Shown here: in pieces, positions 11,255 to 21,096 of the stretch
Layout: every line of letters starts with the position of its first letter
Position numbering within the stretch: position 1 is the stretch's first letter
Source of the DNA: Linnemannia schmuckeri
Taxonomy: Eukaryota; Mortierellomycota; Mortierellomycetes; Mortierellales; Mortierellaceae
Assembly (NCBI GenBank): GCA_029449235.1
Contig: JANATG010000002.1
Coordinates: forward strand, 1,984,001 to 2,048,000
Reading direction: 5' to 3'
DNA length: 64,000 nt
Made by a program: the position numbers and the translations under genes
The notes under the pieces: generated by a model
The model's database searches: none
Seen by the model: only the letters and a program-made list of their open reading frames with translations
What the model was told of the DNA's origin: nothing

Positions 11255-12283
11255 TCAGGGTGCGTAGCTTGGAGGCAAGCCTGCCGGTACAACAACAACC
11301 GCACTCAGTCTGACCCCTTCTTCACCCTCAAACGTCGGATCTGATTCGCTGCCAATGATGATTGTCCTTGACCCTCCTCCTCTTCCTCCACTTTCTTCTT
11401 CCGTTGCGGGTGTTGGCCGTCCTGCCTGAGCCTCGATATCCTCTGCAGAAAACGGCGACGGGTCCATGTAATCCCTGCTTCCTTCCTCCTCTCCTTCTTC
11501 CTGCTCAATATAAGGGTGCGGACAAACCTCCTCAGCCTCTCCGTTAATAAAGTGACCCATATCGACCAATCGCCCCAATCCAGCGGTCGTCACCCTCTGC
11601 TGGTACTCTGGCAGCACATCTCCCGCGGTCTCCCTTGGCGTGAAATGGGAGTCGTTCATCGCATCATGATCGTCCAGAGTCAGGTTGGGTTGATAATGGT
11701 GTACCATCATGGCTCTCTCTCGCCTTTGCATCTCCTGTAACTCCATTTCCTGCCTCTCCTTCTCAATCAAATCCAGGTATTCCCGATCCTGGCTCATTCG
11801 CCACGACAGCCCAACCTCCGTCGTCAATAAGAACGCCATCAACACGTTCAGCGTTCCAATTAGGTACTGCATGTAACACCGTGTCTTCAAAATGCTGTGC
11901 TGCTCCTGACCGTCCATGTCTTCTCTAGAGTCGTACGCATACTCGTATCCGTTGCATCCTCCACCAAATCCAATATTATGTCGACTGATCTTGACAAAGA
12001 TGCCGATTGGATACGCCAGGTTGGCAGTAACAAGACAACATCCCAGGATGAGGCGGACCAGAGGTGGGAACCGGAAGCAGCAGCCGCAAAGAATGCTCAT
12101 ACAGGTGAGAAGGACGATGATGTTGAGGGCAAACTGGTGCACATCGAGAAATTCCTGGTAGTTGAAGCGTTGGTGAGTGAACATGGGCATGGAGAGGACG
12201 GCAAGGTTAGTGACGGACATGATCCCGAGGATGATTCGGATCCAGAGTAGGTGTTTGTATGGGTGTTGTTTTGATGCTAACAT
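11255..12283 (-). CDS. Four-TM membrane protein with C-terminal PY motif, member 2
   Basis: 342 residues, one exon, family not recognised. Four hydrophobic segments lie in the first half (near residues 14-33, 48-68, 74-97 and 136-156), with a GGGCNG loop before the fourth, as in member 1 (EGGCANG). A charged helix (DLIEKERQEMELQEMQRRERA) follows. The tail then repeats the family series: HHYQPNLTL, DVLPEYQQR, LVDMGHF, and a final LPPSYAP. The PPSY ends three residues from the stop. Acidic tail with EEGEEEGSRDY. Same strand as members 1, 3 and 4. Confidence 0.75.
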   Translation of the reverse strand: MLASKQHPYKHLLWIRIILGIMSVTNLAVLSMPMFTHQRFNYQEFLDVHQFALNIIVLLTCMSILCGCCFRFPPLVRLILGCCLVTANLAYPIGIFVKISRHNIGFGGGCNGYEYAYDSREDMDGQEQHSILKTRCYMQYLIGTLNVLMAFLLTTEVGLSWRMSQDREYLDLIEKERQEMELQEMQRRERAMMVHHYQPNLTLDDHDAMNDSHFTPRETAGDVLPEYQQRVTTAGLGRLVDMGHFINGEAEEVCPHPYIEQEEGEEEGSRDYMDPSPFSAEDIEAQAGRPTPATEEESGGRGGGSRTIIIGSESDPTFEGEEGVRLSAVVVVPAGLPPSYAP

Positions 12284-14131
12284 CGTGGGAAGCCTGGTTT
12301 TGGCTTTTGTTTGTTTGTTGTTTGTTGTATTCTGTCAAGTCGTACAAAGACTGTGTGTTTGTTTGTTCAGTGGGCTGAGGAAAGATGAAAAATCGGAAGA
12401 GATGGAGACAGACAGGGAACAGAGATTGTCGGGGAGGTTGGAAGCTGGTGGGTATGTAAGCGTGTGTATGCGAGAGGGAAAGATGAGGGACGGAGGGGTG
12501 GAGAAAGAGAACAAAGAGGAGAAAGAGGAATGGAAGGAAGAGAAGGAAGAGAAGGAGGAGAAGGAAGAGAAGGAGGAGAAGGAAGAGAAGGAGGAGAAGG
12601 AAGAGAAGGAGGAGAAGGAAGAGAAGGAGGAGAAGGAAGAGAAGGAGGAGAAGGAAGAGAAGGAGGAGAAGGAGTGATGAAGACAAGAGCAGAGGGATGA
12701 GTGCTTCGAGAAGAAGAAACAAGGAAAAACGTTTATCGACTCATGAACACTATTTTTTTTTTCAGTGCACGCATGCACCGTGATATCGAGTACACACGCA
12801 TGAGAGCAAGACGAGGGAGGGACTTGACAGATTGGGCAAAAGACCAATCCGATCTTGAATTCCTTGTTCAGTGCCCAGGCACGAAGACGGAGTGATAAGT
12901 CAGCCTACCTTCAGCCTACCTTCAGCCCACTCGAGTACCTGGTTTTGTTTTTTGTTCACCAGTCCACCTGTCGATTTTAGTGGCAAAACGGCGACATAAA
13001 AAAACCAGTCATCAGTTCCTTCGGAGCTATCGGGGGCGCCTATTGCCGGGTTTCCCGCTCCACTTGGAGATAGTGGCACTGGGTGGAGATCAACGTACGA
13101 ATGTTCATGTATCTCATTCATTTCATGACTCTATTCTTTTCCCTTTTCCCTTCTCTCTTCTCTGAAAGAGGGTCTTGAAAAAATATCTTCCATCCGAGGC
13201 CCTGGTGAACAAGCTTTTTGAATGAGACACCTCCCTCCCCACTACTTGAACCCTTGAAATTGCAACCTTCTTTTTCATCACATAACACCTTTCTCCCTCA
13301 TGCCTCAAAGGAGCAAAGAAGTCCGAAAGAAAAAAAAGTCGTTTGTTCTTTGAGAATGGCTAATGACGCATGGGCGTCGTGGTGCCATGGCGATACCTTT
13401 GGTGGTACATGTGTCTATGTACCCATGTGTAACGAAATCGTGGGATTATTGTGAATCACAAAGAAAACAAAAAGAAGCATGATTACATTCTGCCTGAACT
13501 TCCTTTCACAGCACATCCTCACCTGTATGAGTGATGATCGACATATATCTTGACTCTCTCTTTATGTAACGCTGGAGGTCCACGCGAGAGACAAAGACAA
13601 TTCGATCCTTTTTTTTCGTAATCATATGAACGACAGCGAGCACAAACTACCACCTGTTCACATATATAAAGGATGAGGATTTTCCCGATTTTTTTCGGAT
13701 CACTTTACTTTCTTTCTCAAATTTCAGTTCACTAATAAGGACGACATAGGCAGACGTACGAACAAAAAAAAGATAAGAACAAGAAATAAGAACGTACGAA
13801 AGAAGATAAAAAGACAGAGTATAAAGAAGCGTGAACAAAGAAGCTATGAACAGCACCAATGGAACAAAAAAAAGTGAAAACAGAAACGGGCGAGAACAAA
13901 ACAAAGCGAGAATGAAAAGCAGCAAGAGAGAAAAAAAAAGGTATAATCAACGCAAAAGTCAATACCTATCTCCCCCGACTTCTTCAATACCCACAACAGC
14001 AGCTCGACCCTCTCGAAACTCCAGATGACCCAATGGCACCAGGAATTGCAAGAGCAGATCACCGCAAAGGAGCAAGGTGGACAACCTCGGCAGCTCAGGT
14101 GTCATGCCGAGGGCTACTCAGATTCTCAAGC
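12284..14131. other. Intergenic stretch of about 1.8 kb
   Basis: Upstream of member 2. Apart from the 18-base minisatellite at 12537-12674 I see no supportable gene. Open frames read through the minisatellite on both strands as Glu/Lys or Ser/Phe repeats and are artefacts. A-rich stretch at about 13740-13960. Confidence 0.55.
12537..12674. repeat. 18-base purine minisatellite, about 7 copies
   Basis: Tandem copies of GAGGAGAAGGAAGAGAAG, almost without divergence, purely purine on the plus strand. It lies 250-390 bases upstream of the start of membrane protein member 2, so it reads as a long pyrimidine tract in that gene's orientation. Confidence 0.95.
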
Positions 14132-15808
14132 TTACTGCTGAGGACACTCAGGCAGAGGATCGTTGACGTACTTGGCAAGCTCAAGCATCTGGGGCCTGGC
14201 GATGGTAAAGTAGGCCCTCATTCGACGTTCGTGAAGGAGTTTCTTGTATTCGTCCAAGTCGTATCTGCCGTACCGAGAGCCGACCTCTTCGGCCACGTCA
14301 TCTTCAGCATCAGCGTTGTAGTCGCTGACAGTCGCTTCCACTTCAGATACTTCTTGAGGCTGAGTGGAGGAGGAGAAAGACTGGGCATTCTCCTCGATGG
14401 CGACTTCGATGGCAGCGACGGCAGATTGGGGCTGAGGGGAGGATGGCGACTGAGACTCTAACTGAACGGCACACTTGATGGCAGCAGTGATAGCAAACTG
14501 GGACTGAGGGAAGGAGATGGTATGGATGACACAATCGACGGCACCCTGGGCGTCAACCTGATCCGCGGCGGTGACAGCAGCGGCAGTGGACATAAAAGGG
14601 TCTTTACCATACTCAATGGAATGAACCATGAAAATTCGAGTGACAGTGGGCTCGCAGGGCAGATACGGTACATGGTGGGGATAAGGTGTATCGGCGCGCG
14701 ATCTGGGGCCGCACATATCCGGACTCAACATGCTGGCAACACTGGTGAAGCTTCTTGTTATAGGGCGGGGGTTGTTCACGCGGGGAGGGCCAAAGACATC
14801 AAAGGAACTCTCTTCGCCCTCGCGTGAGGGGTAGGTGTGGTTCGTAGAAAGGATTTCGAGCACCTCGTCTTCGCCAATGGCTTGCTGATGGCAGTGGTCT
14901 TGAGCCGAGTCGGCCACGTCGTCTTGGCCGAGTACAAACTGGCTGGTAGGGGTGCGAGAGCATAGGGAAGTCGAACCGTTGAGCTCGTTCGCGTTACTGG
15001 GGGTGGTAGGTATACGCGAAGGAAGTCTGGACCAAGGGAAGGTCAAAGTGTCGAACGTGGTAGGAGTTTGAGCGCCAGCAGGAGAAGTTCCATTGGGGCC
15101 ATTGGAGAAAGTGTTACCATAAGTCTCAAGGTCGATGGTTTCTTCAGAGGCGCAGGCGGAGGCAGCGCAAGCGGTAGAATCAGAACTAGGACCAGAACCA
15201 GCGGTAAGGATAGTACGGAGACGGAAAATGCGGCAGAAAAGGCCGACAAAAAAATCACACCATTGTTCTCTGTGTTGGATATAGATAATGAAGATAAGTT
15301 CTACAAAGAAGCAGAACGAAGTACCGAAGAGCGACGCAATGTACCAGGAGAGAAGATTACACGCAGAGTCGCCGTAGGAACAACCGACTCGGTTGGCGTA
15401 GACGGCATCGGGAGTGTAGCCATGGGCCTTGGTGATCATAGTGTCGGAAAAGGCGGAGTGCCATTCAAAAGCCAGGGCCAACCAAGCGACGAACAAAATG
15501 GGGGCGGAACCTTCTTGAAGGAATGCGAGGCGGGGGTCCGACATTACGGTGAAGAGCGGCAAGAAAAAGCCGATCCAGTTCCTGCACTTGAACTGGCGCT
15601 CTTCGATCATATATTGGTAAAGGATGGTTATCCACAAGGCCACCACATGGAAGATGTATATAAGATTATGCGTTGCGATCCTGACGCGGATGACGTGATG
15701 GTCGCGGTCAGTGAGGTTTTCGATGTTCGTTTTAGTTACAGGGAGAGTGATAAAAGCGCGCCGGCCGGTGGCGTCCGAAGGGCGACCAACGTGAAAGGAT
15801 GTCGGCAT
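14132..15808 (-). CDS. Membrane protein with four predicted TM segments and long acidic tail
   Basis: 558 residues, one exon, no family recognised. Four hydrophobic stretches lie near residues 41-70 (IYIFHVVALWITILYQYM), 79-98, 101-120 and 152-177 (FGTSFCFFVELIFIIYI), after an N-terminal segment without a signal peptide. The remaining ~350 residues are Ser/Thr/Ala-rich and acidic, ending in a short charged helix (LDEYKKLLHERRMRAYF). A Cys-containing loop (GCSYGDSACN) lies before TM4, as in the neighbouring members. However, the YQPxL, LPxY and PPxY motifs are absent. It may be a diverged cousin or unrelated. Start chosen at the first Met of the open frame. Confidence 0.65.
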   Translation of the reverse strand: MPTSFHVGRPSDATGRRAFITLPVTKTNIENLTDRDHHVIRVRIATHNLIYIFHVVALWITILYQYMIEERQFKCRNWIGFFLPLFTVMSDPRLAFLQEGSAPILFVAWLALAFEWHSAFSDTMITKAHGYTPDAVYANRVGCSYGDSACNLLSWYIASLFGTSFCFFVELIFIIYIQHREQWCDFFVGLFCRIFRLRTILTAGSGPSSDSTACAASACASEETIDLETYGNTFSNGPNGTSPAGAQTPTTFDTLTFPWSRLPSRIPTTPSNANELNGSTSLCSRTPTSQFVLGQDDVADSAQDHCHQQAIGEDEVLEILSTNHTYPSREGEESSFDVFGPPRVNNPRPITRSFTSVASMLSPDMCGPRSRADTPYPHHVPYLPCEPTVTRIFMVHSIEYGKDPFMSTAAAVTAADQVDAQGAVDCVIHTISFPQSQFAITAAIKCAVQLESQSPSSPQPQSAVAAIEVAIEENAQSFSSSTQPQEVSEVEATVSDYNADAEDDVAEEVGSRYGRYDLDEYKKLLHERRMRAYFTIARPQMLELAKYVNDPLPECPQQ

Positions 15809-17553
15809 GATGCAAAGGGAGAGAAAGGTAAGCTATTGTTTTTGTGTGTGATTTAGGTTTGAAGTGGCATGTACGTTGCTTGGGCGAAAGGAGGAGGAGA
15901 TGACGTGTTGTGAGAAGCAGTGGTAAGGATATCTTGAATTGTGCAAGGTAAAGAGAAACTACTTTTGTTGTTGAAAAAAACTTGGCTAATTTTATACCTG
16001 CCCGGCACTTCTTCTTCTCCGTGGCCACGTTCTCATTTGTTTGTATTTTATGTTGTTTTCTGTTTAACCATCACTCGCGCCTGGAGCTAAGAGAGGATAA
16101 TAGAGAAATAAATAGGACTGAGGATTAGGTGGGGTCCGTTTGCCTATACTATTTTCGTGTGGCGATTGCGTGGGGTGGTCGCTGAGAGGTCCGATCCAAA
16201 ACTGCTGATGGCCAGAGAAGGGCATTAGTCTGTCATTTGGAGAGGATCCAAAAACATAACCATCAATACAACAATGATAGGTTGAGGAGCCAAGGAATGA
16301 GAGAGAGGAGAGAAGGACAGCGTCAACACCTGTTTTATTTTGGTTGTGTTTTCAGGCTTTTTTTCAAGCGCACAGTCTACTTTCTTCCCCGCGACTTTCA
16401 CCAAGGATGGAGCTATGAAGAACGATGAAGAGAAGAGAAGACGAGGCCGCCAACATCTCCAAGGTGTTCCGCAGAGTCTGGCGTCCATCGAGAGCGCTTT
16501 TTTATACATTTTTTCTCCGTTTTAGAGATGAGTTGCCGCTAACAGAAAAGCTAGCCATCTCAGTCTCATTCCCTGCTTGCATGGCCCAAATGAAAGCAGC
16601 TGTTGTTTTTAGAGATAGTGCACCAAATCAAAACAGCGATCCATGCATAAGAAAAAAAAAAGTCGGGATGCCCTCATTTTTCTTCTTCGCACCTTTGCTC
16701 CTTTCCTTTCTTTACTTTCCTTTCTTTGTTTGCAACTACATTCCCAATCATCCGTAGGCTTGAAGAAAACGCGTCCTTGAGCTTGTATATTTGATCCGCA
16801 TTGAATGTAGCCTAATTTAATGCCTTAGACGCGTGCTCGTTGTGAATTAATCGCAAGCAGGCTTGGTTTTAAAAGACACTGCAGCAAAATATCCAGAGGT
16901 GTACTGATTGGTTGGCACAAAAACAATGACGAATGTTATCAACAAGAAAAAAAAACAAAGCAAATATTGGGGAAGAGAGTGTGTGTGCATGTGTGTGTAC
17001 GAGTAGCGTACGTCTCAAGATTTGTTCCTTTTAATAAGAAAAAATTAACTAATACAGCCTTTCTACTTCTTTGCTTTGCTTCGTTTATTCTTTACAGTAA
17101 GCAATAAAGGACATAGAGGGAAAAAAAAGTGTTGGTTTTATGGATGCTATACTCAAAAAAGTCATCCCTTCTAAGAAAACCTCCATCGATGACGACGATG
17201 GCAACTATCTCTCCTCAGCCAAGACAATTAAATCAGGCCAAATCAGGAACAAAACGGTAATAATGAACATAATTGGCAAGCAATACGCATGCAGTCTGAC
17301 GTAGGATGCCCATCCAACACACCATGCCACTGCTCTCTGTCCTTCCCCTGCTTGATCAAGGTGACCATTGAATGGCTCCGGTAGTCATCGCAGAAGAACC
17401 AACTTCCGCTCTATTCTATCCTCCCTTCTCTATTCGTTCGCACACATCTTCTACATAATATAGGGCAACCCTCAGAGATGAATTATCTCCAACGAGCCAG
17501 CCACAGCCCAAAAGCACGAGATTTACGAATTGGGTTTGAAGGCACGCGAAAGA

Positions 17554-17602
<49 letters not shown>

Positions 17603-17655
17603 CGCTTCAATTACCCTTTATTTATATGAATAAGAGACTAAGGGAAGAGAAAGAA
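15809..17655. other. Intergenic stretch of about 1.8 kb
   Basis: No supportable gene. Short open frames lack homology-like patterns. It ends in the long poly(T) run listed separately. Confidence 0.55.
17559..17602. repeat. Poly(T) run of about 44 bases
   Basis: Uninterrupted T run about 55 bases beyond the stop codon of membrane protein member 3. On that gene's strand it is poly(A), which could be an old retroposed or slippage-grown poly(A) tract. Confidence 0.95.
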
Positions 17656-18729
17656 CTATGGGGTATAACTCGGAGGAGGAGGGAGAGCTTCCGTGGCAGT
17701 TGTAGACGCAGTATCTGAGACACTAGGTTCCTGAGATCCTGGTTCCGGGGCATTTACTAAAGGAGGAGCAGCACTAGTAGCGGAGGTCAAGGTATGGGCG
17801 GCAGACTCGGATTGTAACCTCCGAGCGACGGCGCCAGCAAGTCGCCGCGGTGGGTGGGTAGTATCTACTATCAGAGGTTGACCCCTGGGCCTCCTGCTCG
17901 CGTATTCTGGGAGAGCCTCTTCTATCTCTGCTCCTACTCCTCCTCCTAGATGACTGCGATCGATCGCGTCAGATCTAGATCCAGATCCAATTCCCGTCCC
18001 TGCTCCTGTTCTCGTTCCAGTTCTGGTAGCCAGCTCCAACTCATCCACTGTCCTTTCATCATACTCCAAACTATCTCTCCCCTCTCCTACTCCTGCTACT
18101 CCTCGTCCAGACACAGGAAGAACGGTCAGATCCGGCTGGTACATAACCGCCCCCTGCACCTCTTCATCTGCCCTCTGCTCATTCCACTTTCGATCGTTCT
18201 TCTGCTTCACCATCACAAAACTCTCCCAAACCAACAAAACCGCCCACCCAGTCTGACTCGCAGAAATCCCCAATTGCATCCAACACCTCATCCTCGTATA
18301 CCTAAAAAACTCAGCCTCACAGCCACCATTGACAGGCACGATCCGAATATACTGCGTCAACGCGTAGTACACTCCAGCAGTCGCAAAACCCCAAGACAAG
18401 ATCGTCAAACGGAACTTAGAAGTTAACCACCAGAACCGAGTTGCAGGTCTATACAGCATGTAGAGGGTAGCGGCGAGGAGACAGATGTTGAGACCGAGTT
18501 GTTCAGAGTCTGGAAAGAACTTCTCGGTCGCTGCTGTATTGTCGTAGTTGACGTCGTCGGGGTATGAGGTGGAAGTGTTGGGAGGAGAGTAGTCGGGTGG
18601 TGGGGAGGGAGGTGGTGTGTCTTTGGATAGGCGTTTCCCGATGAGTATGCAGATGATGATGGAGAGGGTTAGAAGGCTGATAAATAGCCGAATGGGGACT
18701 AGGAGTGAGTAGCAGAATCTGTACTTCAT
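17656..18729 (-). CDS. Membrane protein with C-terminal PY motif, member 3
   Basis: 357 residues, one exon. TM segments near residues 8-31, 77-95, 103-127 and 151-171. A Pro-rich, acidic first loop (PPPSPPPDYSPPNTS) itself contains PPPDY, a PPxY match. NGGCEAE precedes TM4, as in members 1 and 2. The tail carries MYQPDLTV, ALPEYASR, LIVDTTH and a final LPPPPSYTP. TRTGTRTGAGTGIGSGS is a low-complexity insert. Family unknown; the motif order matches the other members and supports a shared role of the tail. Confidence 0.72.
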   Translation of the reverse strand: MKYRFCYSLLVPIRLFISLLTLSIIICILIGKRLSKDTPPPSPPPDYSPPNTSTSYPDDVNYDNTAATEKFFPDSEQLGLNICLLAATLYMLYRPATRFWWLTSKFRLTILSWGFATAGVYYALTQYIRIVPVNGGCEAEFFRYTRMRCWMQLGISASQTGWAVLLVWESFVMVKQKNDRKWNEQRADEEVQGAVMYQPDLTVLPVSGRGVAGVGEGRDSLEYDERTVDELELATRTGTRTGAGTGIGSGSRSDAIDRSHLGGGVGAEIEEALPEYASRRPRGQPLIVDTTHPPRRLAGAVARRLQSESAAHTLTSATSAAPPLVNAPEPGSQEPSVSDTASTTATEALPPPPSYTP

Positions 18730-20058
18730 CCTCTGCTACTTTTGTTGTTATTCGTTGTTTGTTGGTTTGTTGGTCGAGAAGGACGAGGAGAGGGTGGTGG
18801 GAGAGGAGGGCGGACGTTGAAGGGGAAATAGAAAAGGCAGCGGAGAGAAAGGGAAAAGATGGGTGTTGTGTGGGGTAATAGGTATGTGAGGAAAGAATGC
18901 CGTTGCAACAGACGCCGCTCACACGAGGAGGAAAGGTAGGATGATGATGATGAAGGGTAAGTCACAAAAACAGCGTTGAGAAAGAGAGGGAAGGAGTGTG
19001 TGAGAGAGAGCAAGGGTGGGATAAGGAAGAGATAAAGAGGGGTGGAAAAAGGAACGAGGTTGGAAAGACAAAGGGGTAAAGAAGACGACAGCTGGCAATA
19101 TGTTTGGAGTGGCGTTTATAAAGAGGAGACCCTGAAGACCTGAGCAGTTGACAACTTTGCTCTTCGTGCATGACTTTGACGGTGGAGTGTACGTTTTTTC
19201 TCTTTCACTCGCCTCCTTGACCAACGAAAAAGCGAGTAAGCATAGAGCGCCATTTTTACTTTTTTCGGCTGATGGTGTTTGTTTAGTTTGGCCAATAGTA
19301 TTGTGCTTGTTGGAGTGAACAAGAGAGAGAGTCCATGTATGTGTATGTGTGTGTGCGCAAGAAGGGTCCAAGCACACAAACAAGCAACCGATGAAGAGGA
19401 GAAGGAAAGGGAGAGCAAAAAGAGTAAATTTGGACAATCACAGGCGCCAAGGAGCGAACGACATAATGAAATACATGAGGACATGAGGATGAAATAAACA
19501 TTTTTTTTTGCTGAGGCGAGTGGGTCTGGAAGGCGTAGTGGCGGTGCTGTGGTTGCATGAGTGGCTGGAGGGGACCTAGATACCACGTTTAGTTTTCCTT
19601 ACGTAGAAACGCAAAGCCCAGAAGCGAAAAGAATGGCATGAATGGGCTGAAGTGTGCATGTGCACTGCTTGTATTTTAATTGGATTGCTAAAACCCTTGC
19701 CAGCATGTTAAGAAAGGGTTTACCTACTCTGTCTCCGAAAGATGGTTCAACAAGTCGAAATACCGGACTATCGTGCCGAGGTAAATCAGAAAAGGGTCAA
19801 CTTGTACAATTGGAGCACCCGCTTACGTGCAAGGTTCGAGCAAAAAAAAAGAGATTCCTTAAGCATTAGTTTGTCTAGAGTCGCAACGATAGAAGAAAAG
19901 AACAGAGTCATATTTGCGTATCGTATGTCGCAGGTGCCACACCCTCTTTCCGAACCTTCTCTTACTTTTCTGTCGACTTTTATTTTCATGCTGGGTGGCC
20001 TTCTAACGCATGTGCGCAGTGCACGATTTTATTAAAGTTGAGAGATTAAAGTTGTCGA
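18730..20058. other. Intergenic stretch of about 1.3 kb
   Basis: No supportable gene seen on either strand; purine/pyrimidine-biased sequence up to about 19500, then unremarkable sequence to the end of member 4. Confidence 0.55.
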
Positions 20059-21096
20059 TTATGGTACATACAGTGGAGGATCTGGTGCCGCGTGGCTTGA
20101 TGAGCCAGGAGCAGATATTGATGGGGGTGATGATGAAGAAGGAGAGGAAGAGGTCGAGGAGGAAGGAGAAGGCTGGAGTGGTGAATATTCGGGAGCATCA
20201 GAAGAGGGAACATCATCCTGCAATGATTGTTGTTCTCCCTGTTCGCCTAGCGCAGTCGGTGGTCGTTGCGTGCCTTGCATATGCATCGGGTCGGACGGCG
20301 GTTGTGCCTCCGATAGCGTCGACATGGGCGAGGGTGACAGAGGTCTCACGACATTGTTTAGGACTGCAGGGTTGACACTTGCAAGATTAGCCATGTCGAT
20401 AATCGTTACTGGCTGCGCTGGGGGTTTCCGTTGGTACTTGGGCAGCTCATCTAGCTCGTAATCATCTGGGATATCCAACCGCACTGCTGCCGCTCCATTA
20501 GTAGCAGAGCCGGGGATGACTGAGGTTCGATTGTGAGGAGGAGCACCATCCTCCGTTGGAGGCGAGAGGTCGAGACGGGGTTGGTAAAGGTGGACTGCCG
20601 CTGGGGTAGTGATGTTGTCGCCGAGTGCACCACCTATTCGCTGGTTTTGAGCTTCTAAAGCACTCCTGTTGGCAGCAAACGTCTCTGCCTGGATGTCCTG
20701 CCCGGATTTACCGACAAAGAAGGAGCAGGTCGCTTCTAGCAGCAAGAAGATAGCCAGGAGGACATTGAAGCCCTGGACGATCCACAGCAGGTCCGAGAAG
20801 TCTTGGAGGTGGGGAAAGACCTTGCCGGCAAAGAAGAGAAAGACGCCGGCAAGGAGGGTCGAGGCAACAAGTTGTACGTATATATAGTGGAGGAGTTGTA
20901 ACTTAAAGTATGCGTAGAAGATGGTGATGATACAGACGTTGATTTGGGGAATGAGGAGGAGGTCTGGCTGCGAGGAACTAGAATCCGAGTTATTGAGGCC
21001 GATCGATGCGATAAGGATAAGTGAGTTGCTCGAGGCTAGGAGGACGAGGGCGATTCGCAGGTTCTTCGTGGTCCTTGACGGGAGTTTGAGTTTCAT
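20059..21096 (-). CDS. Membrane protein with C-terminal PY motif, member 4
   Basis: 345 residues, one exon. Hydrophobic segments near residues 14-33, 46-64, 68-91 and 104-126. The tail carries LYQPRLDL, DELPKYQRK, TIIDMANL and a final PPLYVP, the same series and order as members 1-3. The region between IIDM and the C-terminus is long, Ser/Pro-rich and includes APEYSPLQP. No GGC loop is seen, so the membrane half is more diverged than the tail. Family not recognised. Confidence 0.75.
   Translation of the reverse strand: MKLKLPSRTTKNLRIALVLLASSNSLILIASIGLNNSDSSSSQPDLLLIPQINVCIITIFYAYFKLQLLHYIYVQLVASTLLAGVFLFFAGKVFPHLQDFSDLLWIVQGFNVLLAIFLLLEATCSFFVGKSGQDIQAETFAANRSALEAQNQRIGGALGDNITTPAAVHLYQPRLDLSPPTEDGAPPHNRTSVIPGSATNGAAAVRLDIPDDYELDELPKYQRKPPAQPVTIIDMANLASVNPAVLNNVVRPLSPSPMSTLSEAQPPSDPMHMQGTQRPPTALGEQGEQQSLQDDVPSSDAPEYSPLQPSPSSSTSSSPSSSSPPSISAPGSSSHAAPDPPLYVP

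Noticed and set aside
12207..12847. Minus-strand frames with Leu/Phe/Ser repeats
   Set aside because: Products of the 18-base minisatellite in different frames.
15068..15856. Plus-strand frame of 262 codons
   Set aside because: Antisense to the four-TM protein at 14132-15808; the hydrophobic segments on the minus strand are more convincing.
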